Below are positions 16,522 through 24,900 of a stretch of DNA of 38,144 bases, one piece after another. The DNA comes from Alistipes sp. (GTDB lineage: Bacteria; Bacteroidota; Bacteroidia; Bacteroidales; Rikenellaceae), in NCBI GenBank assembly GCA_017505725.1, contig JAFVOR010000009.1:1-38144 (forward strand), written 5' to 3'. Below the pieces are notes generated by a model. The model had not been told where the DNA came from, did no database searches, and saw nothing but the letters and a program-made list of their open reading frames with translations. A program made the position numbers and the translations under genes. Each line of letters opens with the position of its first letter. Positions within the stretch are counted from its first letter, which is position 1.

Positions 16522-17937
16522 ATGAGATTATCAAACGCACAACTGCTCGTTCAACAGCAGAAACTCTCTCCACAACAGATCCAGATGATAAAGCTTCTGG
16601 AGCTGCCTACCGTTATGCTCGAACAGCGCATCAAGGAGGAGATCGAGGAGAATGTTGTGCTTGAGGAGGAGCGCACCGAGAGCGATGAGGAACCCCAGCA
16701 GATATCGGTCGAGGAGTATATCCGCGAGGATGAGACTCCGTCGTACAAGAGCCGACTCAACCACTACTCCAAGGATGATCAGCCACGAAATGTCCAGATT
16801 TCGGGTGGTCGCTCTCTGCAGGAGTCGCTCATCGAGCAGCTCGGTTATCGTACCCTCTCGGAGGAAGAGCGACAGCTGGCCATCTATTTGGTGGGTAGCA
16901 TCGATAGCGATGGCTACCTGCGTCGTGACCTCGAGTCGTTGTGCGACGATATTGCCTTTTCGCTCAATATCGAGACATCGACCGATGAACTCGAATATCT
17001 ACTCTCGATAATTCAACGCCTCGAGCCTGTGGGTGTTGGTGCGCGTGATTTGCGTGAGTCGCTCCTTCTGCAGATGGAGTCGCAACCGCTCGACACACCC
17101 GAGAAGCAACTTGCACATCGCATCCTCGAGGATCACTTCGAGGATTTTGTCAAGAAGCACTACGAGCGTCTGATGTCGCGCCTTGCGGTTACTGTAGATG
17201 AGTTCCGTGCTGCGGTTCAGGAGATTCAGCACCTCTCACCCAAGCCGGGCAACCTCTTTTCGGAGGGTGGGGTAGAGGCTGCACCCTACATCATACCCGA
17301 CTTTATCCTCGACTACCACGATGGTCAGTTCGACCTTTCGCTCAACTCCTACAATATCCCCGAGTTGCGACTCAACCGCCACTATGTCGATATGATTCGC
17401 GAGATGGCTGCTGCCAAGGGCGAAAAGAGCGAGAGCGACAAGGAGGCGATACAATTTATAAAGAATAAGATCGACTCGGCAAAGTGGTTTATGTCGGCGA
17501 TAAAACAGCGTCACGACACCCTGATGCGTACTATGCAGACCATCCTCGACTATCAGCGCGAATATTTCCGTGATGGCGACCGCAGCAAGCTGCGCCCGAT
17601 GATTCTCAAGGATATAGCCGACCGCACGGGTCTTGATGTCTCCACCATCTCGCGCGTGGTTAATAGTAAGTATGTTCAGACGCAGTTTGGTATCATCTTG
17701 CTGAAGTCGCTATTCTCCGAGGCTATGCAAACGCAGAGTGGCGAGGAGGTTTCGAGCTACGAGGTGAAGAATATCCTTCAAGAGGCCATCGATAGCGAGA
17801 ACAAGCGTGACCCTCTCACCGACGAGCAACTGATGAATATTCTCAACGACAAGGGCTATCGCATAGCCCGCCGCACCGTTGCCAAGTATCGCGAGATGCT
17901 TGAGATACCGGTGGCGCGATTACGCAAACAGATATAA
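16522..17937 (+). CDS. rpoN: RNA polymerase sigma-54 factor
   Basis: The 471-residue protein shows all three sigma-54 regions. The Gln/Leu-rich region I is at 1-50 (LVQQQKLSPQQIQMIKLLEL), followed by an acidic region II, a core-binding domain from about 95, a helix-turn-helix near 360-380 (DIADRTGLDVSTISRVVNSK) and the RpoN box ARRTVAKYRE at 449-458. It directs core polymerase to -24/-12 promoters and needs AAA+ activators, none of which is in the window. It stands alone; hairpin element B begins at its stop codon. Confidence 0.95.
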   Translation: MRLSNAQLLVQQQKLSPQQIQMIKLLELPTVMLEQRIKEEIEENVVLEEERTESDEEPQQISVEEYIREDETPSYKSRLNHYSKDDQPRNVQISGGRSLQESLIEQLGYRTLSEEERQLAIYLVGSIDSDGYLRRDLESLCDDIAFSLNIETSTDELEYLLSIIQRLEPVGVGARDLRESLLLQMESQPLDTPEKQLAHRILEDHFEDFVKKHYERLMSRLAVTVDEFRAAVQEIQHLSPKPGNLFSEGGVEAAPYIIPDFILDYHDGQFDLSLNSYNIPELRLNRHYVDMIREMAAAKGEKSESDKEAIQFIKNKIDSAKWFMSAIKQRHDTLMRTMQTILDYQREYFRDGDRSKLRPMILKDIADRTGLDVSTISRVVNSKYVQTQFGIILLKSLFSEAMQTQSGEEVSSYEVKNILQEAIDSENKRDPLTDEQLMNILNDKGYRIARRTVAKYREMLEIPVARLRKQI

Positions 17938-18061
17938 AAATCGTTCTGATGAGTTCTTTTTGCACGAATCTGCGGATAGCGGAATGCTCACATACCCTTG
18001 AGTATGCTCCGCTTCCGCTCCCTTGCTTCGCACAAAAATAGTCTCATCATTGACGATTTTT
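17936..18061. repeat. Dispersed hairpin element, copy B
   Basis: Same layout as copy A, 126 nt, starting on the rpoN stop codon and ending in T5. The outer stem is TGATGAG/CTCATCA, the inner stem AGCGGAA/TTCCGCT and the centre CATAC-CCTTGA-GTATG. A ~70-bp partial duplication follows: the right arm plus the sequence ending ACTTTTTAGTG recurs with ATCTCATCAT at 18111 and TTCTTTTTTAGTG ending near 18161. Confidence 0.85.
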
Positions 18062-18173
18062 AGGTTTTGTACTATAGAACTTTTTAGTGTTGGGTGTTTG
18101 TGTAGAAATAATCTCATCATTTACGATTTTTAACATTTTGTATCGTAGTTCTTTTTTAGTGGCGAAAAATTGC

Positions 18174-18181
18174 TAAATTTG
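18174..18181 (+). promoter_or_regulatory. Candidate -7 box upstream of glf
   Basis: TAAATTTG matches the consensus but lies about 180 bp before glf, so the leader would contain the palindromic element at 18199-18297. No clear -33 TTTG was found at the correct distance. Confidence 0.35.
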
Positions 18182-18198
18182 CAAATAGAAAAACATTC

Positions 18199-18297
18199 CG
18201 TCATTGCGAGAGCCACTAGGCTCGTGGCAATCTCCCGCTTTTTCTTTAATAACAATAAGGGAGATTCCCACGCTCATTTCATTCGCTCGGAATGACG
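18199..18297. repeat. Palindromic repeat (CGTCATTGCGAG type)
   Basis: Nested arms are CGTCATTGCGAG (18199-18210) with CTCGGAATGACG (18286-18297), and CGTGGCAATCTCCC (18223-18236) with GGGAGATTCCCACG (18259-18272), each with one mismatch. Similar CGTCATTGCGAG...GCAATCTC repeats are scattered in many bacterial genomes as I recall. The remaining 18300-18359 holds the imperfect palindrome GCTAATGGCCAATGGCT and GCATTTT-type repeats. Confidence 0.75.
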
Positions 18298-18359
18298 ATT
18301 ATTAAAAAAGCTAATGGCCAATGGCTAAAAGCTAAAAGTATAATTTTGAATTTTGCATT

Positions 18360-19463
18360 TTGAATTCTGCATTCAAATATGATTTACTTGTTGTCGGTGC
18401 CGGGCTGTATGGTGCTGTAGCTGCCTATCGTGCCCACAAGGCGGGTAAGCGGGTGCTTGTCGTCGACCGTCGTAGCCATACAGGTGGAAACTGCTATTGC
18501 GAGGAGCAGGGCGGTATCTTTGTCCACAAGTACGGTGCGCATATCTTCCACACATCGAACAAAGAGGTATGGGACTTCGTAAATCAATTTGTGAAATTCA
18601 AACCATTTGTCCACTCGCCACTCGCCAACTATAAGGGCGAAATCTATCCTCTGCCATTCAACCTCAACACCTTCGATGCGTTGTGGGGAGTGAAGAGTGC
18701 CGAGGAGGCTCAGGCAAAGATTGAGGAGCAACGACTCCACCTCGACCGCGAGCCTCAAAACCTCGAGGAGCAGGCGTTGTCGCTGGTGGGGGCAGATATC
18801 TACGAAAAACTAATCAAGGGCTACACCGAGAAGCAGTGGGGTAGAGAGTGTCGAGAGTTGCCGGCGTGGATTATTCGCCGACTACCGCTCCGCTTCGAGC
18901 GTAACAACAACTACTTCAACGACACCTATCAAGGAATCCCTGTCGGTGGTTATAACCCTTTGATTGATGGGTTGTTGGAGAGTGTTGAGGTGCGCCTCGA
19001 TACCGACTATTTCGACCATCGCGCTGAGTTCGATGCTATGGCCGAAAAGGTGCTCTATACGGGTGAACTTGACCGCTTCTACAACTACCGCTTTGGCAAG
19101 TTGGACTATCGCTCTCTTCACTTCGAGGAGCAACAACTCCCGCAAGCCGACTATCAGGGTGCTGCGGTGGTCAACTACACCGACCGCGAAACCCCTTTCA
19201 CACGCATTATCGAGCATAAGCACTTCGATGATAGGGGAACTGACCATACCGTTATTACTCACGAATACCCAATGGAGTGGCACGAAGGTGCCGAGCCATA
19301 CTACCCGGTAAACAACGAGCGCAACACCTCTCTCTATGCCAAGTATCGCGCCCTTGCCGATGCCGAGACGAAGTATCTCTTTGGCGGTCGATTGGCCGAC
19401 TACAAGTATTACGACATGCATCAAGTAATTGCTAAGGCTCTTTCGACAGAAATTGATAAATAA
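18360..19463 (+). CDS. glf: UDP-galactopyranose mutase
   Basis: The 367-residue FAD enzyme interconverts UDP-galactopyranose and UDP-galactofuranose for surface polysaccharides. Seen are the Rossmann FAD motif VVGAGLYGAV near residue 12, the family segments RSHTGGNCY, KYGAHIFHT, YTEKQWGRE and YYPVNNERN, and the C-terminal GGRLADYKYYDMHQV. The only usable start is TTG at 18360: an in-frame stop lies at 18333 and no ATG or GTG occurs before the FAD motif. That TTG sits in a GCATTTT-type repeat, so translation may be weak. rsmA follows after 17 bp. No other polysaccharide genes are nearby. Confidence 0.93.
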   Translation: MNSAFKYDLLVVGAGLYGAVAAYRAHKAGKRVLVVDRRSHTGGNCYCEEQGGIFVHKYGAHIFHTSNKEVWDFVNQFVKFKPFVHSPLANYKGEIYPLPFNLNTFDALWGVKSAEEAQAKIEEQRLHLDREPQNLEEQALSLVGADIYEKLIKGYTEKQWGRECRELPAWIIRRLPLRFERNNNYFNDTYQGIPVGGYNPLIDGLLESVEVRLDTDYFDHRAEFDAMAEKVLYTGELDRFYNYRFGKLDYRSLHFEEQQLPQADYQGAAVVNYTDRETPFTRIIEHKHFDDRGTDHTVITHEYPMEWHEGAEPYYPVNNERNTSLYAKYRALADAETKYLFGGRLADYKYYDMHQVIAKALSTEIDK

Positions 19464-19467
19464 TCGC

Positions 19468-19475
19468 TATCTTTG
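19468..19475 (+). promoter_or_regulatory. -7 box of rsmA
   Basis: TATCTTTG lies 5 bases before the rsmA ATG and overlaps the glf-rsmA gap. A weak -33 (TTTC at 19441) is 23 bases upstream. A start here would give an almost leaderless rsmA transcript. Confidence 0.5.
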
Positions 19476-19480
19476 CAGTA

Positions 19481-20266
19481 ATGGAACAAGTTAGAGCAAA
19501 AAAAGCACTCGGTCAGCACTTCTTGACCGACCTAAATATAGCGCAGAAAATCTGCAACTCGCTCTCGGGCGGAACCACCGAGCAACCCGATAAGGTGTTG
19601 GAGGTGGGTTGCGGAATGGGTGTGTTGACACAATATCTGCTTAAGCGCGACGATATTGTCACCTATGGTGTGGATATCGATACCGAGAGTATCGCCTATC
19701 TTCACGCCCACTATCCCGATTTTACGCCTCGTTTGCGAGAGGGTGACTTCCTCAAGATGGACCTTGCGGAGTATTTCCCCGAGGGTGTGAAGGTAATCGG
19801 AAACTTCCCCTACAACATCTCCTCGCAGATATTCTTCAAGATTATCGAACATCGCAACCTCGTTCCCGAGTGTGTGGGAATGATTCAGAAGGAGGTTGCC
19901 GAGCGCATTGCCGAGAAGGAGGGGTCGAAGACCTATGGTATTTTGAGTGTGTTGCTTCAGGCGTGGTACGATATCGAGTATCTCTTCACCGTATCGGAGA
20001 AGGTATTCAACCCACCACCAAAGGTGAAGAGCGCAGTTATTCGTCTCAAGCGCAATGCCACCACTTCGCTCGACTGCGACGAGCAGCTCTTTGTGAAGGT
20101 CGTGAAGGCTTCGTTTGGTCAGCGCCGCAAGATGTTGCGCAACTCGTTGCGTTCGGCATTTGGCGACTTCCACGGTGCCGAGCACCCGTTCTTCACCAAG
20201 CGTGCCGAGCAGTTGTCGGTGGTCGATTTTGTGGAACTTACCAAGTGGGTAACAGAAAACAGATAG
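19481..20266 (+). CDS. rsmA: 16S rRNA (adenine-N6)-dimethyltransferase
   Basis: RsmA/KsgA dimethylates two adjacent adenines near the 3' end of 16S rRNA using SAM, late in 30S assembly. The 261-residue protein shows KKALGQHFLTD at 7-17, the SAM motif EVGCGMG at 41-47, the catalytic NFPY at 108-111 (NLPY in many homologues) and the C-terminal FGQRRKMLRNSLR. It lies 17 bp after glf and 4 bp before the DUF4886 gene, so the three may share transcripts. Confidence 0.95.
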   Translation: MEQVRAKKALGQHFLTDLNIAQKICNSLSGGTTEQPDKVLEVGCGMGVLTQYLLKRDDIVTYGVDIDTESIAYLHAHYPDFTPRLREGDFLKMDLAEYFPEGVKVIGNFPYNISSQIFFKIIEHRNLVPECVGMIQKEVAERIAEKEGSKTYGILSVLLQAWYDIEYLFTVSEKVFNPPPKVKSAVIRLKRNATTSLDCDEQLFVKVVKASFGQRRKMLRNSLRSAFGDFHGAEHPFFTKRAEQLSVVDFVELTKWVTENR

Positions 20267-20270
20267 AACA

Positions 20271-21311
20271 ATGAAGCGACTATTCTTTATTATCGCGTGC
20301 GTAGTGTTGGCGATGGTCGATGTCAAGGCCGCCGAGCCAAAGGCAAAGTGCGATACACTCTACATCCTCGGTGTGGGTAATAGCTGGACACGCGACTCGA
20401 TGCGTTGGTTGAGCGCAATAGCCAAGAGCGCAGGATGCCCTGTTGTGGTCGGTCACGCCTATCTCGGAGGTTCGACCCTCGAGCAACAGTATCGAGGTAT
20501 CGACGATGAGTCGTTTACATATCCGCATCGCAAGGTCAATCAGGTGGTGCACAATACCTACCAGTATTGGCTCTACGACTGCTCTGAAAATCCGACTAAA
20601 ACCCCTTCAAAGGGTTACAAAAATGGCTTGGCGGGTATCGGAGTCACACTCGAGAGTGTGGTGATCGACAAGCCTTGGGATATTATGGTCCTCCAACCCG
20701 AAAATACTATGCGTCGTTATCTGAAGTCGCAGGGCGGAACTTTCGACCTGAACCTTTTGGTTGAGCGCATCAAAAAGATGATGAAGCCCGAGGTTGCCGC
20801 CAAGGTGCGTTGCGGTTTGATGGTGCCATTCTCCTATCCGGCAGGCAATACCGACTATCGACAGACTATCTGCGATTGGTATAACAAGGGCGTAAGACCA
20901 ACAAATCAAGAGGGTTGGGATGCGCTCTATGAGCATATCCACCGCTGTATCCAGAAGGAGATTTACGAACTTGGCGCATCGATGGGCAAGAATTGCGATT
21001 TCTATGTGAATGTCGGTCAGGCAATCTATCTTGGTCGTCAGCATAAGCAACTCTCCAAGTCGGGCTACAAGTTGCAACGCTCGCAGAATAACACCCACCT
21101 CTCGGAGGGTTTGGCTATGTATATCGCAAGCCTTGCCTACGCCTACACCTTGCTCGATATCAAGCAGGAAGATGTGACATTCTATCCGAAATATTCGAAG
21201 GATGTGCAACTTACGGGCGACAGAGGCACTACCGATATCATAAAGGTCGAGAACACCCCGGCCCTCGCCAAGCAGGCCCGCAAGGTGGCGTGGAAGGCGT
21301 GTAAAAGGTAG
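20271..21311 (+). CDS. Secreted DUF4886 (SGNH-hydrolase-like) protein
   Basis: The 346-residue protein has a signal peptide at about 1-20 ending VKAAEP. The block YILGVGNSWTRDSMRWL contains the GNS element of SGNH-type hydrolases, followed by GHAYLGGSTLEQQ, LQPENTMRRYL and a late NTHLSEGLAMYI with the His expected in the catalytic block. This pattern fits DUF4886, common in gut Bacteroidota and thought to deacylate or otherwise trim carbohydrate. It starts 4 bp after rsmA. Substrate and activity are unknown. Confidence 0.75.
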   Translation: MKRLFFIIACVVLAMVDVKAAEPKAKCDTLYILGVGNSWTRDSMRWLSAIAKSAGCPVVVGHAYLGGSTLEQQYRGIDDESFTYPHRKVNQVVHNTYQYWLYDCSENPTKTPSKGYKNGLAGIGVTLESVVIDKPWDIMVLQPENTMRRYLKSQGGTFDLNLLVERIKKMMKPEVAAKVRCGLMVPFSYPAGNTDYRQTICDWYNKGVRPTNQEGWDALYEHIHRCIQKEIYELGASMGKNCDFYVNVGQAIYLGRQHKQLSKSGYKLQRSQNNTHLSEGLAMYIASLAYAYTLLDIKQEDVTFYPKYSKDVQLTGDRGTTDIIKVENTPALAKQARKVAWKACKR

Positions 21312-21337
21312 TTTTGGGCGCGAAGTAATGTGTCGGC

Positions 21338-21486
21338 GCCAACCAAGTTGGCTTTATGGCGGCAGAGTCTTACGACTCTTTTATGACGGCGCAGTCTTGC
21401 GACTGCTTTATGGCGCGCGCCATAGAGGGCTGAAAGCCCGACGATATAGAACACCAAAGGTGTGACGTCATAGAGAGCGTAAGCTC
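21338..21486. repeat. Tract of seven mini-hairpins with different stems
   Basis: Consecutive short inverted repeats are GCCAA-N5-TTGGC (21338), AGAGTC-TTAC-GACTCT (21364), GCAGTC-TTGC-GACTGC (21391), the 14-base palindrome ATGGCGCGCGCCAT (21410), GGGCT-GAA-AGCCC (21427), ACACC-AAA-GGTGT (21451) and GAGC-GTAA-GCTC (21475). Spacers left of the central palindrome read TTTATGRCGG; those to the right carry its approximate reverse complement (GACG-TCATAGA). No reading frame explains them. Confidence 0.8.
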
Positions 21487-21562
21487 GACGCCAAAGACTG
21501 TAGCGCTAAACTTTATCTCCCCCACCAACCCCATAATTCCCATTGCCCCTATAATAGTATGG

Positions 21563-21603
21563 TTTACTAACAGAGCAAAATTTGATTTTGCTCTGTTAGT
21601 AAA
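21563..21603 (+). promoter_or_regulatory. Perfect 19-bp hairpin competing with the following terminator
   Basis: Arm 1 (21563-21581) and arm 2 (21585-21603) are exact complements around TTG. Arm 2 also pairs with arm 3 (21604-21614) to make the terminator at 21589-21621, so only one of the two hairpins can form on a given RNA. Confidence 0.6.
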
Positions 21604-21621
21604 CTAACAGGGCATTTTTTT
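21589..21621 (+). terminator. Terminator hairpin with T7
   Basis: TGCTCTGTTAG pairs with CTAACAGGGCA (11 bp, one G-U) around TAAA, and T7 follows at once. It may end the rsmA/DUF4886 transcript. The T run also supplies the -33 TTTG of the next promoter. Confidence 0.7.
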
Positions 21622-21650
21622 GTTTTGTTCATTTACTATTTGTAAATTTG
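21619..21650 (+). promoter_or_regulatory. Promoter upstream of nifJ
   Basis: TTTG (21619-21622), 20 bases, TAAATTTG (21643-21650): near-ideal spacing. Transcription from about 21657 gives a ~270-nt nifJ leader that contains hairpin element C (21720-21844) and the GCTAATGGCCAATGGCT palindrome (~21865). Confidence 0.7.
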
Positions 21651-21719
21651 TATGGGTGAAATGGGGTTTTGCCCGATTTGTGCGTGCAGATGTTCGTTTT
21701 TGCTCGCTATTTGCAGGTT

Positions 21720-21844
21720 AAAATCGTTCTGATGAGTTCTTTTTGCACGAGTGCGTCGGTCGCCAAATTCCTCACATACGCTCAAGTATGCTGCGGTGTT
21801 GTCGCCTAGCATCGCACAAAAATAATCTCATCATTGACGATTTT
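21720..21844. repeat. Dispersed hairpin element, copy C
   Basis: Same ends (AAAATCG...CGATTTT), outer stem TGATGAG/CTCATCA and core CTCACATAC-GCTCAA-GTATGCTGCGG as the other copies. The inner stem is less perfect than in A and B. Here it lies in the nifJ leader rather than at a stop codon. Confidence 0.8.
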
Positions 21845-21928
21845 GGCGTTGTGGAAACAAAAAAGCTAATGGCCAATGGCTAAAAGCTAATAGAGAAACA
21901 AACAATAAAACTATAAAAACATAAAATT

Positions 21929-24900
21929 ATGGCAGAAAAGAAATTTATCACTTGTGATGGTAACTACGCCGCAGCGCATATTGCCTATATGTTCTCGGAG
22001 GTTGCTGCCATCTATCCTATTACGCCATCATCGACTATGGCAGAGTATGTCGATGAGTGGGCTGCTCAGGGCCGCAAGAATATCTTCGGCGAGATTGTAA
22101 AGGTCGTAGAGATGCAGTCGGAGGCCGGTGCTGCAGGTGCAGTACACGGCTCGTTGCAGGGTGGTGCTCTCACCACGACATTCACAGCGTCGCAGGGCTT
22201 GTTGCTTATGATCCCTAATATGTACAAGATATCGGGTGAGTTGCTTCCGTGCGTATTCCACGTTTCGGCGCGTGCTTTGGCAGCGCAGTCGCTCTCGATC
22301 TTCGGCGACCATCAGGATGTTATGGCTGCTCGCCAGACAGGTTTCGCGCAGTTGGCAACATCATCTGTTCAGGAGGTTATGGACTTGGCAGGTGTGGCGC
22401 ACATCGTGGCTTTGAAGTCGCGTGTTCCGTTCCTCCACTTCTTCGATGGCTTCCGCACCTCGCACGAGATTCAGAAGGTGGAGTTGATGGATGCCGCTTC
22501 GCTCACATCGTTGTTCGATCGTGAGGCTTTGAAGGAGTTCCGTGCTCGCGCTCTCAACCCGGAGAAGCCTGTGACTCGCGGTACAGCCCAGAATCCTGAT
22601 ATCTACTTCCAGACCCGTGAGGCTGCAAACAAGTTCTACGATGCAGTGCCTGATATGGTGGCAGAGACTATGGCAGAGATCTCAAAAATTACAGGTCGTG
22701 AGTACAAGCCATTCGTATACTATGGCGCAGAGGATGCCGACCGCGTAGTTGTGGCTATGGGCTCGGTGACCGAGACTTTGCGTGAGTGTGTAGACTTCTT
22801 GAACGAGCGTGGCGAGAAGGTGGGTGTTGTAACCGTTCACCTCTATCGTCCATTCTCGGCAAAATACCTCTTCAATGTATTGCCAAAGACAGTCAAGACT
22901 CTTTGCGTTTTGGATCGCACCAAGGAGCCGGGAGCAAATGGCGAGCCTCTCTACCTCGATATCGTAGACGCTTTCTATGGCCACGAGCTTCAGCCTGCAA
23001 TCATCGGTGGTCGCTATGGTCTCTCGTCGAAGGATACAACACCTGCACAGATGTTGGCAGTGTTTGCTAATATGGCTCTCTCGACCCCGAAGAACCACTT
23101 CACTGTGGGTATAGTTGACGATGTGACAAATCTCTCGTTGCCTGTAGGCGAGGAGGTTTCGATGGCGAAGGAGGGTACCTTCGAGGCATTGTTCTTTGGT
23201 TTGGGTGCCGATGGTACTGTAGGTGCAAACAAGAACTCGATCAAGATTATCGGTGGCTCGACCGACAAGTATTGCCAGGCTTACTTCTCGTATGACTCGA
23301 AGAAGTCGGGTGGTTATACCTCGTCGCACCTTCGTTTCGGCGATAAGCCAATCACTTCGCCATACTTGGTGACAACTCCTGACTTCATCGCTTGCCACGT
23401 ACCATCGTATGTGGATAAGTACGATGTTTTGAAGGGCCTCAAGCACGGTGGCTCGTTCCTCCTCAACTCGGTACTCGATGCAGAGGCTACTTGCGCATCG
23501 TTGCCAACCCATATGAAGGTATTCCTTGCAAAGCACAAGATAAACTTCTACATCATCAATGCCACAAAGATTGCAGCGGAGTTGGGCTTGGGTAACCGTA
23601 CCAACACCATTATGCAGTCGGCATTCTTCAAGATTGCGAATGTCATTCCGTTCGAGAAGGCTGTCGAGGAGATGAAGAAGGCTATCTACAAGTCGTATGG
23701 CAAGAAGGGCGAGGATATCGTAAATATGAACTACGCCGCTGTAGATGCCGGTGCAACTGCAGTTGTCAAGGTTGATGTTCCTGCCGAGTGGGCTTCGCTC
23801 GTTGTTGAGGAGGCTGCCGCATCGGTTGATTTGTCGCGTCCTGAGTTTGTTCGCAATGTAGTTGACCCAATCAACGCACTCAAGGGAGATGAGCTTCCTG
23901 TTTCGGCATTCAATGGTCGCGAGGATGGTACTTGGGACAATGGCACTGCCGCTTGGGAGAAGCGAGGTATTGCAGTGAATGTTCCAAAGTGGAACCTCGA
24001 CACCTGTATCCAGTGTAACCAGTGTGCTTATGTCTGCCCTCACGCAGCTATCCGTCCATTCCTCGCAACCGAGGAGCAGGCTGCTGCCGCACCAGAGGGT
24101 ACAGAGTTCAAGCAGGGTATTGGTAACACCAAGGAGTACAAGTTCCGTATTCAGGTTTCGCCACTCGACTGTACAGGTTGTGGCAACTGCGTTGATGTCT
24201 GCCCTGCACCTAAGGGTAAGGCTCTCGTTATGCAACCTCTCGCATCGCAGATGGGTGAGGCCGAGAAGTGGAACTATATGCACCACACCGTAGGCTACAA
24301 GAATATCGATCGCGAGAAGACCGTCAAGAACTCGCAGTTTATGCAGCCATTGTTCGAGTTTTCGGGTGCGTGTGCAGGTTGCGGTGAGACACCTTATATC
24401 AAGACTATTACACAGCTCTTCGGTGAGCGTATGATGGTGGCTAATGCTACAGGTTGTACCTCAATCTACTCGGCATCGGCACCTTCAACTCCATACTGCA
24501 CCAACGACAAGGGCCAGGGCCCTGCTTGGGCTAACTCGTTGTTCGAGGATAACGCTGAGTTCGGTCTCGGTATGCACATCGGTAACGAGAAGATTCGCGA
24601 GAACTTGGCATCGCTCGTTAAGGAGGCTCTCACTTGCGAGAAGTGTTCGGACGAGTTGAAGGCTACCTTGCAGGAGTGGCTCGATGTTCGCCACTTGGCA
24701 GCCAAGTCGGCAGAGGTTGCGCCACGCGTTATCGAGCTTTGCGAGGCTTGCGGTTGCGACAAGTGCAAGGCAATTCTCGAGCACAAGGAGTTCCTCGTCA
24801 AGAAGTCGCAGTGGATTATCGGTGGTGACGGTTGGGGCTACGATATCGGCTTTGGTGGTGTAGACCACGTCTTGGCTTCGGGTGAGGATGTAAATATACT

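Noticed and set aside
21338-21486. CRISPR array or tRNA cluster
   Set aside because: Hairpin stems differ and unit spacing varies; there are no identical direct repeats, no cas genes nearby and no tRNA T-loop or anticodon arm.
22682-24286. Long minus-strand open frame (534 codons) inside nifJ
   Set aside because: It is the antisense shadow of a highly conserved, codon-biased gene; its protein has no recognisable fold and is rich in Leu, Cys and Arg.
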